NCBI GenBank assembly: GCA_016169945.1
Contig: JADLSH010000178.1
Coordinates: 62,001-126,000 of the forward strand
Direction: 5' to 3'
DNA from: Trachythela sp. YZ-2020
Lineage: Eukaryota > Cnidaria > Anthozoa > Malacalcyonacea > Clavulariidae
DNA length: 64,000 nucleotides
Part shown: positions 11,326 through 24,344 of the stretch, piece by piece
Position numbering within the stretch: position 1 is the stretch's first letter
Layout of the letters: each line of letters starts with the position of its first letter
Made by a program: the position numbers and the translations under genes
Notes under the pieces: generated by a model
The model's input: only the letters and a program-made list of their open reading frames with translations
Database searches by the model: none
Told to the model about the DNA's origin: nothing

Positions 11326-12634
11326 TATACAGTATTCCATCTGAAACAAGAGTGTAAAAGTGCGTTGCTATTCAAGAGAAACATCTCGGTCAGTGCAGTT
11401 GGCAGCTCAAACTTAGATCGACTTGAAGAAATTGGAACTAATTTTCTATGCTCTCTATTCTATTTAATTATATTCCTTTCTATTTTACGACTTTAAAACT
11501 TTGCTGAGCGGGCAGCTAGCTGTTGTCTTAGACCCGACCAGATTTCCTGCCAAGAGGTGGGAAGTTTTTTGTGGCTTCCTGGTGCCAGCAATGAAGATAA
11601 GAGAATAGAATTGCAAATAAATAACGCGATTCTTATCATTTAAGTAAATCAGTCGAGATTATAATTATAGGCTATGAACTGTTGCTTTTAGCATGTTTCG
11701 TCAGATAAACATTAAAATATGTTATCTCACATCAATATCTCTGGACAAGAGCAATGAACTACAATAAATTGTTGTCACTGTTGAACTCACAAACTCAACA
11801 ATTGTAAAAAAAATTGATACAAGAATTGTATAAATAAAGAGCTGCCGTCTACGTCACTGGGCCGCAGCAAGTATTCTCCAATGTATGTGTCAATTAGTAG
11901 AAATGAATTGATACATACTGGCTTATATCCAGTGAAGTTGCTACCGCAAGGAAAGTGCTTCCGAAGGGCGCCATAAATTCAATAAGCGAAGACAGTTTGA
12001 ATGAATACCGATACCATGCATATTACAACTTGAACTGTGTATTTTCTTCTGTGTAAGTTTTTTTGATACAGTGAATAATCAATAACTTAAAAAATATGTT
12101 ATACTTGTTCTTATACATGCAGTAGTCCATATGTATAAAAAGTTTGTTTACAACATTGATATTGTCTAATTTTTAATTGCTACTAATTCTAATTATTCAT
12201 AATTTGTTAAGAATTTTTGAGAATATTAATTAAACCATGGTTCCTCGAGCACTAAATGACATTTCAAAATACAACGTTTTCATCAATAATGCATTTCAAA
12301 GTTTCAAACAATTCCATTCAGATATCTGGGGTTGATGCGAGTAAAGACAGATGATGTACAGCTTAAATACTCATTGTTCGCAGGTATTAATGAATTGTTG
12401 TAGTTCATTTCAGTGTACAATGTAACAGTGTAGCCATACAAGTAAAGCTTGTGTATGGTAGAATGGTATAAGATGATCGTCTGAGTATCACAGATAATAG
12501 CTGTTGTGCATGAAACAAATGCATTCCCACAGGTCAAGATGAAAGGGTTCATTTACTCATTATTTTGTTTCCTCCATATATAGTAACTATACTGGTATGT
12601 TGTAACATTCACATTGAGCATCCTGGAGAGACCT
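11326..12634. other. no gene recognised
   Basis: AT-rich. The block ctaccgcaaggaaagtgct (11941-11959) recurs, slightly changed, at about 35073, suggesting a dispersed repeat. An 82-codon minus frame at 12304-12552 has no motif. Confidence 0.4.
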
Positions 12635-12637
12635 TAA

Positions 12638-12770
12638 GGCTGGTTTCCATATGATCGTTACGATCGCTGAAACAATTTACCAGCGATCATAGCGATTATA
12701 TGGAAATCAGTTAGTTGGCGATTGCAGCGACCGCAACGATCGTAACGATCGTGATCGCTGAGATAGAAAA
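12638..12770. mobile_element. partial MITE with GATCG boxes
   Basis: Starts aggctggtttccatatgatc directly after TTA (12635-12637), the usual Harbinger target. Internal gatcgttacgatcgctg boxes recur in both orientations, and gcgattatatggaaatcag is a degraded inverse of the end. The matching right terminus is missing, so this is a truncated copy. The link to Harbinger is inference from the TTA and the end style. Confidence 0.5.
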
Positions 12771-12894
12771 ATTTCTATTTTCAGCAGAAAGCAAAAATTT
12801 CTATTTTCTGAAAATGGTTAATCTTTTGCATCCGTATATAAAGTTTGTAATATTTTGAGCACATGATAGCAGGAAACATGCGTGCGCATGCAAT

Positions 12895-13075
12895 TAAAAG
12901 ATCTTGTTTACTCCCCTTAATTTTAAAAAGTGACTTGAAGCTCGACACCCGACCCAAAGTCGACTTCTCGACTATACATAGATCCGCGCAAGAGATTGGG
13001 TCGGGTGAACTCTGAAGAAACCTTAGCACGTCAAGAATAGTGTCCTGCCTCGCTCACGCTCGGCAGCAATTATAG
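12895..13075. repeat. dispersed repeat, copy 1 (partner at 36895)
   Basis: Shares ordered blocks with 36895-37075: gagctcgac/aagctcgac, gcgcRagagattgggtcg-like text followed by gggtgaactctg, caagaatag, and gcctNNNctcggcagcaat. Moderately diverged; no coding sense. Confidence 0.5.
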
Positions 13076-14397
13076 CCTTCCCGTCGGAAATTGGATGGAC
13101 ATTAACAGCTGTACCAGAGCCACTGCGGTGAGCAACGAGTGATCCCTGGCGACGAGGATTTCTATTTGCTTTGCCAAATTTCTTTGCACAATAAAGTATT
13201 TCCCGAGAAATTCTGGAGTAATACAAACAGGAAGTAAATTTGATTGGTTACTCATATGCAATAGAATGTAGCAGCATGGGAAAAATGTATTATTAACAGA
13301 AAGAAATGTAACGTATTTTAAAATGAGCAAGAAAACTCTATTCAGACTTGTCAATTGTGTTGTACAGGCTACAGGTTGAGAGTGTTCAGAGTACTATAAT
13401 TGTTATCTATTTTTGAAATTTTATTTTCTATTTTATTTATTTAGGTTTTTCTATTCGATTTTGAAAACCGTTCAATATACTTTACGAAATATAACCTTTT
13501 ACTTGAATCACTTGATTGCGATTAACAGAATGCTATATGTATAGATCTGGCTAATAAATCATATATATTAACAGTGAGTATATATACCGTGTTATATCAC
13601 AGTTTTGTGCGTTATAGTCTCCAATATTTATTGTATTTATTGGACCACATTCCAATAAGACTCTTTAAAATGAGAAAATTAACGTGCTGTAACCTTTTGG
13701 GCAAACGTGCAAGGGAAAACCCAGGCACGAGAAGGAGAATGTCCACAAAAGTTTATTTTATAGATAATGTGATGAAATGTCAAGGTATTGGGAATAAAAT
13801 ATGAAAGGAAAATGGAAGTTGAATTTTGCAAACCGTGTACCGAATTCCAATTGTCTTTTTTTACTTTTTCAGTAACAACAGTACCATACACAACCAAACA
13901 GCTTTCTGTGAAATATAGAACTAATTTGTCGGGCGGTTCAGGACCCACACTGATGCTTCTCCTATTGCCTTTCCCCTGCATGTCATGACCCCTGCATGGA
14001 AACTCACCCAATATACAGATGAACATTGTGATCATAGACTGGGAAATTCTCCTTCATGAAACAATGTTGGGCCAGATAAGTATTGCTGTTATCATATAAT
14101 TACACTAATTGTTGCCATTGAGAATAAATTGTTGGACTAAATGCCCACTATGCCCAGTACTATCGACAGTACCAAAGAAAACATATGGATATTTCCTAAG
14201 GAAAAGTTCAGGAGAGATGCATGAAGCGTAGCCTTAATTTTGTTTTGAAGATTTGCGAGCAGGCTACAAGAAAAGGGTCTTTGACTACTTATATTAGTAT
14301 TAGATGTCTTCATCTTTGAACTACTTACAGTAATCACTGGTAGAAATAATTACAACATATATGCTAAGCAGCGATGCTTATAAAGGCTGTTTTTACA
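13076..14397. other. no gene recognised
   Basis: Several open frames of 66-118 codons overlap on both strands between 13023 and 14035; none shows a domain, and they shadow each other. Non-coding is the simplest reading. Confidence 0.35.
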
Positions 14398-14713
14398 ACC
14401 TGGACTGACTCAACAACATAACTTGCTCATTATTTCCGAGATCCTGTCTCATATAATATTGTTTCTTGATATAATTATTTTAGTCAGCCTTAACCCTCCT
14501 TGAGCAAGAAGATATCCCTGCATTGCCAGGCGCATAGGAATGCCTTCAAGCGGGTCACAGTGGAAATTGTTTTGCAATGCATACTTTATTCCACTTAGAA
14601 CGGTCCAAAATTAAGCATCCAGAAGCTGTTGCCATTTGCAAAAATATAATTTGGCAAAAGAAATATAAATTATGTCGGAATATCTTGCTAGTGCTTGCCA
14701 GACGAGCGCGCCT
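14398..14713. repeat. local repeat R1, copy 1 (partner 16800-17113)
   Basis: About 315 bp from ctggactgactcaacaacat to cagacgagcgcgcct, matching 16800-17113 in the same orientation with scattered substitutions and small indels. Confidence 0.8.
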
Positions 14714-15725
14714 GATGCATGCATATGAGGCAAATGACAAATTGGCCTGGCCGGCCAACTTGAGTCGCGTAGGGTTTTAGAGTATTCTGCTTCGTGGGAA
14801 GACCGTCTTCCATGCAGGCTAGCCATGCAGGTTCATATGAAAAGCCCCTTAATAGATTGAACCAGTACAGGTCTGATCCAATTTCTAAGCATGCTTTGGT
14901 TTTCAAATTTGACTAAAATACGCAAGATTCACTAACCAAAAGTTTGGTTTTATCCCTTTTTTATTTGAAGACTCCAATTCAATTAAAAAATTTATTAAAC
15001 CTGGTAATTTGGATATTCAAATATTGAAAAAGGAAAAAAATAATGCAGCAACGAAACGAATGACAAATTAATTAAATTACTTAAACGTACATATAAGTAA
15101 ATACCTGAGTGTTTTATGACTTCCTAAGACTCTTAACTCATTGGTGCCCGTGGGAAACGCATGCGATAATATATTCAATATATTCTCAGCAAGTATTCAC
15201 CCTCTTGTAATAAGACACACACCATTACAATAATTGCAACATAATATTTCCAACGTGGTCAAGGGCGTCAATTCTCGGTGGGGGGATGGGAGGGAGGAAT
15301 CCCCCCACTTTTTGTGCAGAGGAGGATCAATATTGAATTATCCCCCTACTTTTTTCCCCCTTTGCTTATACGACGACATGTTCTGATCATCATAATTGCG
15401 TAAAGTCTTCCCCCAAATGAAATGGCGGTCTCGTTACCACGCCCAATGTTTTGGTCGGCCTCTTTACCACACCGTTTCGTCGGGAAAAACGAACCCACAC
15501 CTCTAACGCTTAGACACAAGTTACGCTTCGGTCGGGAGGTGTCTATAAATTATGAGAAAATGCCCTGAAAACGTTAAACGTATTACATGACTCTATAACT
15601 GGTAGCTCTATTCCACCCTCCTCCACTTTTTGAGATAGATTTTCGACCTTAAACGCGGTGTCTCAGTGCCGTCAAAACATTACACAAACAAAAATACTGC
15701 GCATTTACTCCAAAACTTTAATTGC
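14714..15725. other. segment absent from the second R1 copy
   Basis: Copy 2 of R1 joins directly to the block found here at 15726, so this 1.0-kb stretch was either inserted in copy 1 or deleted from copy 2. It contains a G/C-rich palindromic patch (15270-15360, gatgggagggaggaatcccc and its inverse tccccctac) and the repeat at 15448-15577. Confidence 0.5.
15448..15577. repeat. dispersed repeat (partner 24345-24460)
   Basis: Shared with 24345-24460 in the same orientation: cggcctctttaccac, accgtttcgtcgggaaaaac, gaacccacacc, ttagacacaagttacgct and gtcgggaggtgtc, with moderate divergence. Confidence 0.65.
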
Positions 15726-15815
15726 CAAGCTCACATCATTACATTTGGAAAAATCTTGAAAATCTCTAACATTTTTCCGAAGTTCTGGGATATATATGTG
15801 ACAAATATGTATCCT
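15726..15815. repeat. local repeat R1, second block (partner 17113-17200)
   Basis: ctcacatcattacatttgg followed by aaaaatcttgaaaatctcta matches the sequence fused to R1 copy 2 at about 17116. Confidence 0.75.
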
Positions 15816-16261
15816 ATATTCAAGTGCTTATATGTGGAAAGTTTCGTCTGTATAGGGTAAGCAAAAATATTTATTTAGATTTTCTATAATTTCGATTTTG
15901 ATGCACGTGCGCTGCACTGACGAATTTCGCAATATTATGTTCGTCTATTGCTAAAAACACGTGAAAAGCATGTTACTAGGGCATTCGTACCCGTAGAATC
16001 GATGCCCGTTATTCCTAGGTTCGTAGGGTGCACTCATCCTATGTTTTGGGGCGGGCGATCATGTACTTCCGGGTTGTCTTCACGCAAACTGCCTATAGGC
16101 CAACTTTTTTCTCGACCCAGGGTAGCCTGCGCGGCCAGGTTGCAATTTTATCGACATTTTTGGCGCTTTGAAAATAAGAGGATAATGGCACGCAGGAGCG
16201 AGATTCTTTGTAAACAAGAAAATTGAGCAAAAACACGTTCTTATGTACGCGCTAGTTGTTA
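15816..16261. other. no gene recognised
   Basis: A 92-codon plus frame (15948-16226) has no recognised domain. Confidence 0.35.
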
Positions 16262-16345
16262 TTAATGGGTAGAATGAATGAATGAATGAATGCACTTTAT
16301 TTAAATACGCTAGCCTCACACAACTATTCGAAGAGTTTCAGGAGT
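16262..16345 (-). mobile_element. LINE 3' end scrap with (TGAA)n tail
   Basis: On the minus strand, gtgaggctagcgtatttaaa is followed by taaagtgcattcattcattc. The core gaggctagcg...aaataaagt is the 3' terminus of the LINE at 60545-63725 (gaggctagcgtgtgactttt, taaataaagt). Here the tail is a TGAA/ATTC repeat. Confidence 0.6.
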
Positions 16346-16799
16346 GACGTATGAAAACTAACTATATATAGAAAAATAAAGATAGAAAATAAAAATTTTA
16401 CAATAGAGACCAAAAAGTTGACTTAATATTAACTAACTGACGATTATTCTTTCAACTACGCTAATTTATAATTTGATATATCTCGTGAGAACGCCGAGCG
16501 AAAATTGGCAATCTTCAAGTTTTCACAACGTGTTAAAATAAACTAGCCAGTGAATAGGCAGAATTGCGCAAAAGGTATTACGATTACTATCAAAACAATA
16601 AACGCAAACTTACATGATTGGGTAGAAAGCACTTCAAGAGATAAGAATTGGCGAACAGGAATACAATGGAAGCGTCACAGAACTGATGAAAATGGCTGTG
16701 ACACTGCAACTTACAGTACATCAACAAGTGCCCAATAAACATTCTCGAAGCTAAAACTGATTAAGTCTCGACTGAGAAGCAAGAAAGGCTAGAAATTAG
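16346..16799. other. no gene recognised
   Basis: AT-rich; a 62-codon plus frame (16550-16738) without motif. Confidence 0.35.
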
Positions 16800-17200
16800 A
16801 AGCTGGACTGACTCAACAACATAACTTGCGCATCATAGCCGAGATCCTGTCTCATATATTGTGTCTTGATATAATTATTTTCGTCAGCCTGGACACTCTT
16901 TGAGCAAGAAGAGATCCCAGCATTGCCAGGCGCATAGGAATGCCTTCAAGCTGGTCACAGTGGAAATTGTTTTGCAATGCATACTTTATCCCACTTAGAA
17001 CGGACCAAGATTAAGAATCCTGAAGCTGTTGCCATTTACAAAATTATAGTTTTGCAAAATGAGTATAAATTATATGGGAATACCTTGCTAGTGCTTGACA
17101 GACGAACGCGCCTCACAAACTCACATCATTACATTTGGAAAAATCTTGAATATCTCTAAAACGTTTCCCAAGTTCTCACGTATATATTTCTGCAAAAATG
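16800..17200. repeat. local repeat R1, copy 2
   Basis: Matches 14398-14713 and then, without the intervening 1.0 kb, 15726-15815. See the entries for copy 1. Confidence 0.8.
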
Positions 17201-19191
17201 TAGCTTATATATGTATACCTAATATATGTTATCCCCCTTAAAAGCATTTAACACATTTTGGTAATTTTTGCTGCATCGAATTTTTGCTGCATCGGAGGTA
17301 TATTTTTTATCACCATGCAAAATTGCAAAGAACTTAAAATATTGTTCCACTGAATAAACTCTAAAGAAGAACTTGTTTGTGTTTGAATTTTAGTGTATGT
17401 TTAATTAGGTAGAGGACCATTAGGCCTCAGCCTTGAGATTATGACTAAGGACTTTTCCTTTGAGGAGTAAAATCCTCTTGCATTAACTAAGGTAAAATAT
17501 TTAATAGTTCGATGAATTGGTAGATAGAGGTTTAATTAAGATTGTCTTTGAACAACTTTTAATTTAAAACCCTTTCTACCAAATGTCCAAATTCGTTTGG
17601 AAGAGATGTATTTTGTGTTGGCTCATACCATGGAAATGACTTGACTTACATTAGTTCATCACAGACTTTATGAACAATATTTTAAAACTCATAAAATGCA
17701 TTAAGCCATTGTAAATATTAAATACTTTAATACAAACAACCACACTAATAAAACAACATTACCAACACAATTGAACACACAAATGTTTGCATTTGTTCAG
17801 TGGTTCAAACAGATAATTTTCCTATATAAGCTGTATATTATAACTTTACACGCGTTTAGTCTACAATCAATAATTACCCGAACAATCTATATCATTATCA
17901 GTCATACCTTTCTCATAATTTTTCTCTTCTTAGAGTCTGAAATGAATGCCAGATTATTTCTACAATTGATTTTGTATAGTTGTCCAGAAGAACCACTGTC
18001 ACTCACTGAGCAGAACACATTACACATATACACATTTGGCAGCTTCGAGAGTGCGATTTTAAACTTTTGACATATTTTTAGAGGGAGAAAACTTTGCAGA
18101 AGACATTGATTGTTAATCAGCCAAGTAATTTTTGTATACCGTGAAAATATCGAAGCATTATAAGACATTTTCAAGGTCTTAAGCGCAAACTTCGCTCCTT
18201 CGCCCGAAAATGGTAAACTGAATATATAATTAGAGTGCTAAAACATACTTAGGGACCCTGGTCACATGGGACCTCCACTGAGGTTGCATGAGACGTCCAC
18301 TTTGTTGCAGTTATTGCAGGCATCTTAACTAGATTTTTTTTCTCAATCTGACGCAGATAAACCCAATACCTAACTCAATATTAACAATATCAAAAAAGAT
18401 GCCTACGGCGGAGGCGACAAATAATGTTATTTTGGTTATTTTCTGTTGTTATATAAGCTTACTGATTTAACTACAGACTACAGTTTTACACAGTATCCAT
18501 GACATGCCTTGCGTCGTGTATGATCAGATATCAATATATGTTGGGTTTCATAATATTCAATGACTTGCAGCTTAGTATGCTCGCTTTTTTAGATTACTCG
18601 TCTCATGCATCAGTCATGCTGCTTTCCAATAAGCCCTCTATATCAGAGAAACATTTCTCTTCAATATTTGAATGAATAAGCCATAAAGCTACAAATTTTA
18701 TAACATGAAATGCAACAATAAATCGATGTTGCTCAATGATAAAACAGCAGTTTTATCATTGCGCAACTGAATATAATCACCAATGCGGACTCCCGCTGCT
18801 CGAAAATAATACGGCGTGGCGAAAGGAATGGCAATGGGCTTTCTTCTTTGACTTGACACAAATACATGAACGTCGCCGGTCTTGCCGGAAAGGTTGCGCT
18901 GTTTAAGCAACGATAATTTTAGGCAAGATGGATAAAGCACATCACAAACTTGGAATCAAAGGCAAAGCCAGAAGTGTCGGGTACACGGTTCTACTTTATC
19001 AGAACAGCCTGTCACATGTGGGCTGCTTCAAATCTCCATATTAGGGCCGTTGTTCTTTTTACTTTACTTAAAAGACAGCAAAGAATGAAACCGTGACTCT
19101 TGATAACTCTCCATTAAAGGATAATATTCTTGTGCCATACTCATGTAGTCCGTTTTGAAACAACACACAAGGCACATGTCCTTTTAATTTA
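17201..19191. other. no gene recognised
   Basis: AT-rich. Overlapping frames at 17771-18070 (+) and 17902-18174 (-) are mutual shadows. The 80-codon minus frame at 18698-18940 is somewhat more protein-like in composition but matches no family I know. Confidence 0.35.
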
Positions 19192-19340
19192 AGGCTCTTT
19201 AGCAATGTGACTTCAAAAATTAATGGGATTATGCAGAATTGTGCTGATAAATACATCTATCATGTGAGGTAACCTTAAGTTAATGTCTTATGAGGCGATT
19301 TTCCTGCAACTTACGACTCAGCTGCAACATGCAAAATAAT
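19192..19340. repeat. local direct repeat R2, copy 1 (partner 20298)
   Basis: ggctctttagcaatgtgact and following sequence recur at 20298-20425 in the same orientation, about 1.1 kb away; the second copy lacks about 20 bp (aggtaaccttaagttaatg). Confidence 0.75.
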
Positions 19341-20297
19341 CCTAGTTCTTGGCTCTTTCATTTTCACCTCATGCTGCATAGATTTGAAGGAATGAGTTTG
19401 AACTTTAATTACTCAACAGCCTCATTCTCCTGTATCTGCCGGTTTTCCAACATGCAAAGTCTTTGATATTACCAACGAGGAAATGGATGTAACTGAGAAA
19501 GAGATGGAGAAACCAAATATAACTAAAAATTGCTAGGACTGAAAAGATAAATATTTACAAGAATTTGGGATAAAGTGTGGGATGAAGATGTGTCCTTGTT
19601 AAAGACATTATCTGCCGTGTCGATTTAATTAATTTAGTTAGTTTAAATACCTAAGGATTGTATTGTTTTATAAAAATAAGCTGGAATATTTATGTTTTCA
19701 GTAAAAAATAATAATGACTTGTGTCACATTTGACTCGCATCGTTTGCCGCTTACTGCCGCTTAGTGCAATAGTTTGCCAATTGTATAATTTATTAGGTAA
19801 CTAATTTGTTAATTCGTATCTTTTAAGTATCGTATTAATTAAAGTATTTTTATCAAACTTTAGTTTAGCCGCATTTTTTAAAACTGCTCAATGGTGAATG
19901 TATTTTTGCATATGGTGCATGCTGGTAAAGTTGAAATCAAAATAATAAAAATTGAAGAATTCTTATTATCCTGCGTGAGAAAGGCGAAAGGCGAGAGGGT
20001 AACTTGTGGATTGTTTTTAACACTAACACAGCTTAATGAAAAGCAACCTTTTTCAACTACCCTGTATATTTCAGACCTAAAAAGAACGACATTCTATCCG
20101 AAGTAGGTCATTTTCAAGCTATATAAACAAAAATATATATACCAGTGAAAGCATCTGGATCTTGAAAAATATATCAAATATGTGGCAGTACTCCTTCAGT
20201 TGTTTCCAGGTAGTCACTTTAAAGACTAACGCAGTTTGTCCACACGGTTCGTAAAACATCAGTTATTAACAGAAGGTACAGGCATTTTTTCATCTAT
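19341..20297. other. no gene recognised
   Basis: Lies between the two R2 copies. A 71-codon plus frame (19891-20106) has no motif. Confidence 0.35.
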
Positions 20298-20425
20298 GGC
20301 TCTTTAGCAATGTGACTTCAAATATTAATTGGATTATGCAGAATTTTTCTGACAAATACACCTATCATGTGTCATATGAGGCAATGTTCCTTTAACTTAC
20401 GACTCACCTGCAACCTGCAAAATAT
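20298..20425. repeat. local direct repeat R2, copy 2
   Basis: Same orientation as 19192-19340, with a few substitutions and one deletion. Confidence 0.75.
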
Positions 20426-20491
20426 TTTCCAGAAAGATATTTTATTGTAAGTTACAGGAAAGACTGCCTCGTTTATCACGGCATTTCAGGT

Positions 20492-20562
20492 ATAGTAATC
20501 TATTCCAACTGCACTCCGCTCCCATTGGCTCACAGGCAGAGAGTTTTGGGAAATGCGAGCCC
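20492..20562. repeat. local direct repeat R3, copy 1 (partner 20893)
   Basis: atagtaatctattccaactg, gcactcc, gctcccattggctcacaggc and agagttttgggaaatgcgag recur at 20893-20962 nearly unchanged. Confidence 0.8.
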
Positions 20563-20818
20563 GTGAGCCGAGGAGCGAGGCCGTGAACGGTGAACGGTCT
20601 ATTTTGGGAGGGGAGGTGGGGAAAAACGACGAATACAGTCAACCGAACCCGTCATACACAAAATTATTGCAATATCCTATTTCTCATCAACTGCGTAGAT
20701 AAGTGTACTAGAACTATTTACGCTTTCAGCCCAAATATATACGATCACACGGGGATATAAGTTATTTCATATACCAGCCCAAATAGCTAGGCTTCCCCAC
20801 CTACACCCAGACGCCTCG

Positions 20819-20897
20819 TTTAACAAACTGATCCCGACTTAGAGAGATATCATATTGTTTTATAGCCAATGTTACGCATGACTGCACTTGGAATAGT
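20819..20897. repeat. direct repeat R4, left copy (partner 23564-23637)
   Basis: gtttaacaaactgatcccga through catgactgcacttggaatag recurs at 23564-23637 in the same orientation. The two copies bracket about 2.7 kb. No LTR end signatures (TG...CA) are seen at the edges. Confidence 0.75.
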
Positions 20898-20962
20898 AAT
20901 CTATTCCAACTGCACTCCTGCTCCCATTGGCTCACAGGCAGAGAGTTTTGGGAAATGCGAGC
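20893..20962. repeat. local direct repeat R3, copy 2
   Basis: See 20492-20562. This copy is contiguous with the right end of R4. Confidence 0.8.
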
Positions 20963-20999
20963 CCTGCCGCCGCGAAACGCTCCTTAATATCTAACTAGG

Positions 21000-23560
21000 C
21001 AATCTCCGTGTAATAGGGCACCGCCTATAACGTAACACAACATTATCCGTAACTCAATCCCCATCCCAACATTACCCGCAACTCAAACCCAATCCCAAAA
21101 CTCCTGTCACGCAACTGAGCTTTTAAAGGCCTAAAGGAATAACGTTTCGTTTTCTGACAATGGTTTTCGATTTCCGCGGAGAAAAATGAGAATGGATCAC
21201 GGGCGTTTGCATCCGTTACCCTGTCCACTTGACACCATACACTGAGACGGCCTATGGCCGACAAAAGTAGTGGGTGAGCTAGCCCTGTTAATCACACCAT
21301 TGATAACTCTGCTTGGGTGCTTTAATGTCAAAAGGGATAAGATGGGAATGAGAATTATACATTAGGGAAATAATCATCGGAGTGAAATAATCGATCGCCC
21401 ACTCCATGGTCAGTTCTAGGCAGCTCCAAGGGGCATAAAAGGCATTAGACGCCCGCACCATAGAATAGGAAATGACTAGAAGGGCCACTTGAGGCCGAAC
21501 CTTTGAAGTTTTTGACGCTGCGCATGTCGCATTACGCATGTTCATTACCATTATTCTAGCCAGTCAATTGCATTTTCTGACCAATAAACACGCTGAACTA
21601 GCTGGTCCGCCATTATTCTGGCCAGATAACTGCATAAAAATAGGGTGTCACGTTGCACTGCTGAGTGGCCTTTCTGGTCGTTTCCTATTCTGTGCCCGCA
21701 CCTAGTTCCAACAATGGTTGGGCAGAGCATTCTTATTTACAAACCGGTTTGGGTAGAAAACAAACGGTATGAGTCTGACGGCACAAATTTATGTGACTGC
21801 ATAGGCTGTGTGTAGCCTCTGCACACTATGTGACAACGGCCTGAACTTTGGATGTTGCGTATTAACGTTTAGGCTCCTATCGCCCGATTTGTAAAGAATA
21901 ACGGCAGAGGAAACGCAGTAACTTAGCTATAATGTATCTGACCGGCGGAACGTATGAGCCATAACAATAGACGAAACGTTAACCTGAGAGTTGTCGGCCA
22001 AATTTTGAAGTGTAATGCATAGCTATATACTCCTCAAGCAACTATAATTTATGCTCAACTGTTCGAGCTAATACAATTCAACGACCTCGATCCAAATAAA
22101 AAACCAAGCATACTTAACCCAAACTGATGGGAAGCAATAATCATATCCTTGTGATTAAACTGTTCAAACTGGACGACTGGTAAATTGGCCACAACGAATG
22201 CATTACAACTATGACTCGAATAGTCAAAGACACTTATAAGTAGCCCCCACTCAAGCATTAAATCGGTGTTAATTAACTATTTGAATACAATTGAGAAGTG
22301 GCCTAACCAATACACTATATTCTATAAACTATTCCAACAATAACATCAATAAAATAAACGGTGTGAGTTGAATATTTAAACACAATTGTAAATTGGCCCA
22401 GCCAATACATAATTAAAAGCCGTAAATTGACTATTCAAACAACGTGTAAATGAAAGTTGGTCCAAACCAATACGTGGAAAGTCTGTGCATGGATATGCTT
22501 AGCACGGTAGGTAATGGCCCCGTCGCCCCGACCCATAGATTACTAGTTGCGAGAGAAACATACCAATACAATGAGAATGGCAGCGGCAGCTCGACCAATA
22601 CCACTGCATAGATATAATATTCCATGTTCTAAATTGACTTCTCGGCACCTACCAAGCCAATAATAAAGCATATAGTAATAGGACAAACTCAAAAGTAATT
22701 CAGTGTAACAGGAAAACGATGCGACAGTTAAATTCAACGCCGTTTATCAAAGCATTCTCTTTGAATATATAAACAAGTGTTAACCTCGATGGAAAGCAGT
22801 TCAAAACGGTGGGAAATTCCTTCTGTATTCCTCATAAACATTGGCCTCAACCAAGCCATCAATTAGCGTTGGAAAAAAACAATTGAAAATCGGCGTTGTT
22901 CTGGCCCCGACCAAGTTCAGTGAATACAGTAATAGACTATTCTATCTCTCTGCCCCAATTTTGAAACCGCAATGTGAATGTACACCTCCCCACGTACAAG
23001 ATAAAAGGCCTAATTCATGAAAGCTAAACCGATGCAAAGGCTAAATTTAAGCGTCTATGACTATGAGTTGCACCATGCTAGACGGTTACGCTTGGCTCCC
23101 GCAAGTACGTGTATATGTGGCCTGTGCCGTGGGAAATGACACGTCCGATGAATCTTATTTACCAACTCTTGCTACACTCGCCTAGTTCTACAGAATGCTT
23201 TTCATTACCATAGGCTTAGCTAACCGTTTCCCGCGGAAAGGGCAGCGACCCACTTCATCTTTACACTAAGCACGATAGTTCATAAAATCTCACAAAGCTG
23301 GTGCGAAAACAACCAACTCGTTCGACCCCAACCGAGGAGCAAAGAGATTACGATTTTTGCATAAAACAAAAAAAAAGACTTCAATATGCAGGGTCAATGC
23401 CAATGGTCTTCAGCTGGCGCTTGGATTTGGTTTTGTGCCACTTGTTCGATGATTTGACTTCCAACTTCGGTTGGGCCGGCTGGAAAGACTTAAAGTGATA
23501 TCACGTCATTTGGTACTTGAGCTTCTCCTGTCTTGACTGAACTACCTTCCGGGCAGAGCG
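21000..23560. repeat. region of degenerate internal repeats
   Basis: Slightly GC-richer than its surroundings. A block tggcc-n-accaata recurs irregularly between 22300 and 22920 (tggcctaaccaatac, tggcccagccaatac, tggtccaaaccaatac, gctcgaccaatacc, tggcctcaaccaagcc, tggccccgaccaag), with gaps of roughly 55-200 bp. Near 21540-21620, accattattctagccag and ccattattctggccag repeat. 21427-21500 is a diverged inverse of 21663-21710 (tttcctattctRtg with gcggg/cccgc). No coding frame is convincing. It looks like an old array or several overlapping decayed elements. Confidence 0.4.
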
Positions 23561-23563
23561 TTT

Positions 23564-23637
23564 AACAAACTGATCCCGACTTAAAGTGATATCATTGTTT
23601 TATAGCCAATGTTACGCATGACTGCACTTGGAATAGT
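23564..23637. repeat. direct repeat R4, right copy
   Basis: See 20819-20897. Confidence 0.75.
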
Positions 23638-24344
23638 CGGAGTTTTTTTTATTTAATACTCTTGTTTTATATTGAGCTCAGCAATTTTAGCTCGGCCTCC
23701 GTATCAAATCTAGATAGAAACGAAGTTTTCAAAAGGAAATTATATTTTTCGCGAGTGGAAGCACTGAAATGTTTGCTGTCTTCAACAATGCCAATGCATA
23801 AAGTGCGTGAAGATTAAAAAATGTCTGAAGTCAATCGACTTCAATCTGACATTTTTAAAACTATTTTAAAACTAAATTTTAGAATAAATATATAGAAGAA
23901 ACCGTCCCACATTTATAAATAACGATATCAATGGACAATTACTTCAAGTAGCGAAGGGAACGTTTCCTGATCGGGTAGAGGTGAATCAATACATTTCTCG
24001 ACAAATATTGTTTGGTGAGTGTTTGCCTTTATTTTATAATTAGTCAAATTATGAAAATCGGTCTGCTTATTTGCGAGGTATGGATTGATCATCACGATGC
24101 CCTTCACCTGCCCAAGCTTCGTTAAATCCTGCCACAAAAATGGCAGATTTCAAATCCTCAGCAAATCATTGCGAGAAAAAGATGTAGATTTAAGCATTTT
24201 TTCATGATCTGGCTTGCTCAATTGGTGGGTTTGACCATGTGTGTAACACAGGGCAGCAGATGCTTGTCAACTTCAGAAATGTTGACACTCGTAGGAGCAA
24301 GAAAATTTAACTACGTCTCTATTCAAATAAATAATTTTGATTTT
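23638..24344. other. no gene recognised
   Basis: AT-rich; a 69-codon minus frame (23928-24137) without motif. Confidence 0.35.

Noticed and set aside
13023..14035. Cluster of 66-118 codon frames on both strands
   Set aside because: They overlap each other antisense, have no domain and no splice or codon signals; chance frames.
20819..23637. LTR retrotransposon with 80-bp LTRs
   Set aside because: Repeats lack TG...CA ends, there is no primer-binding site or polypurine tract that I can see and no retroelement coding frame inside.
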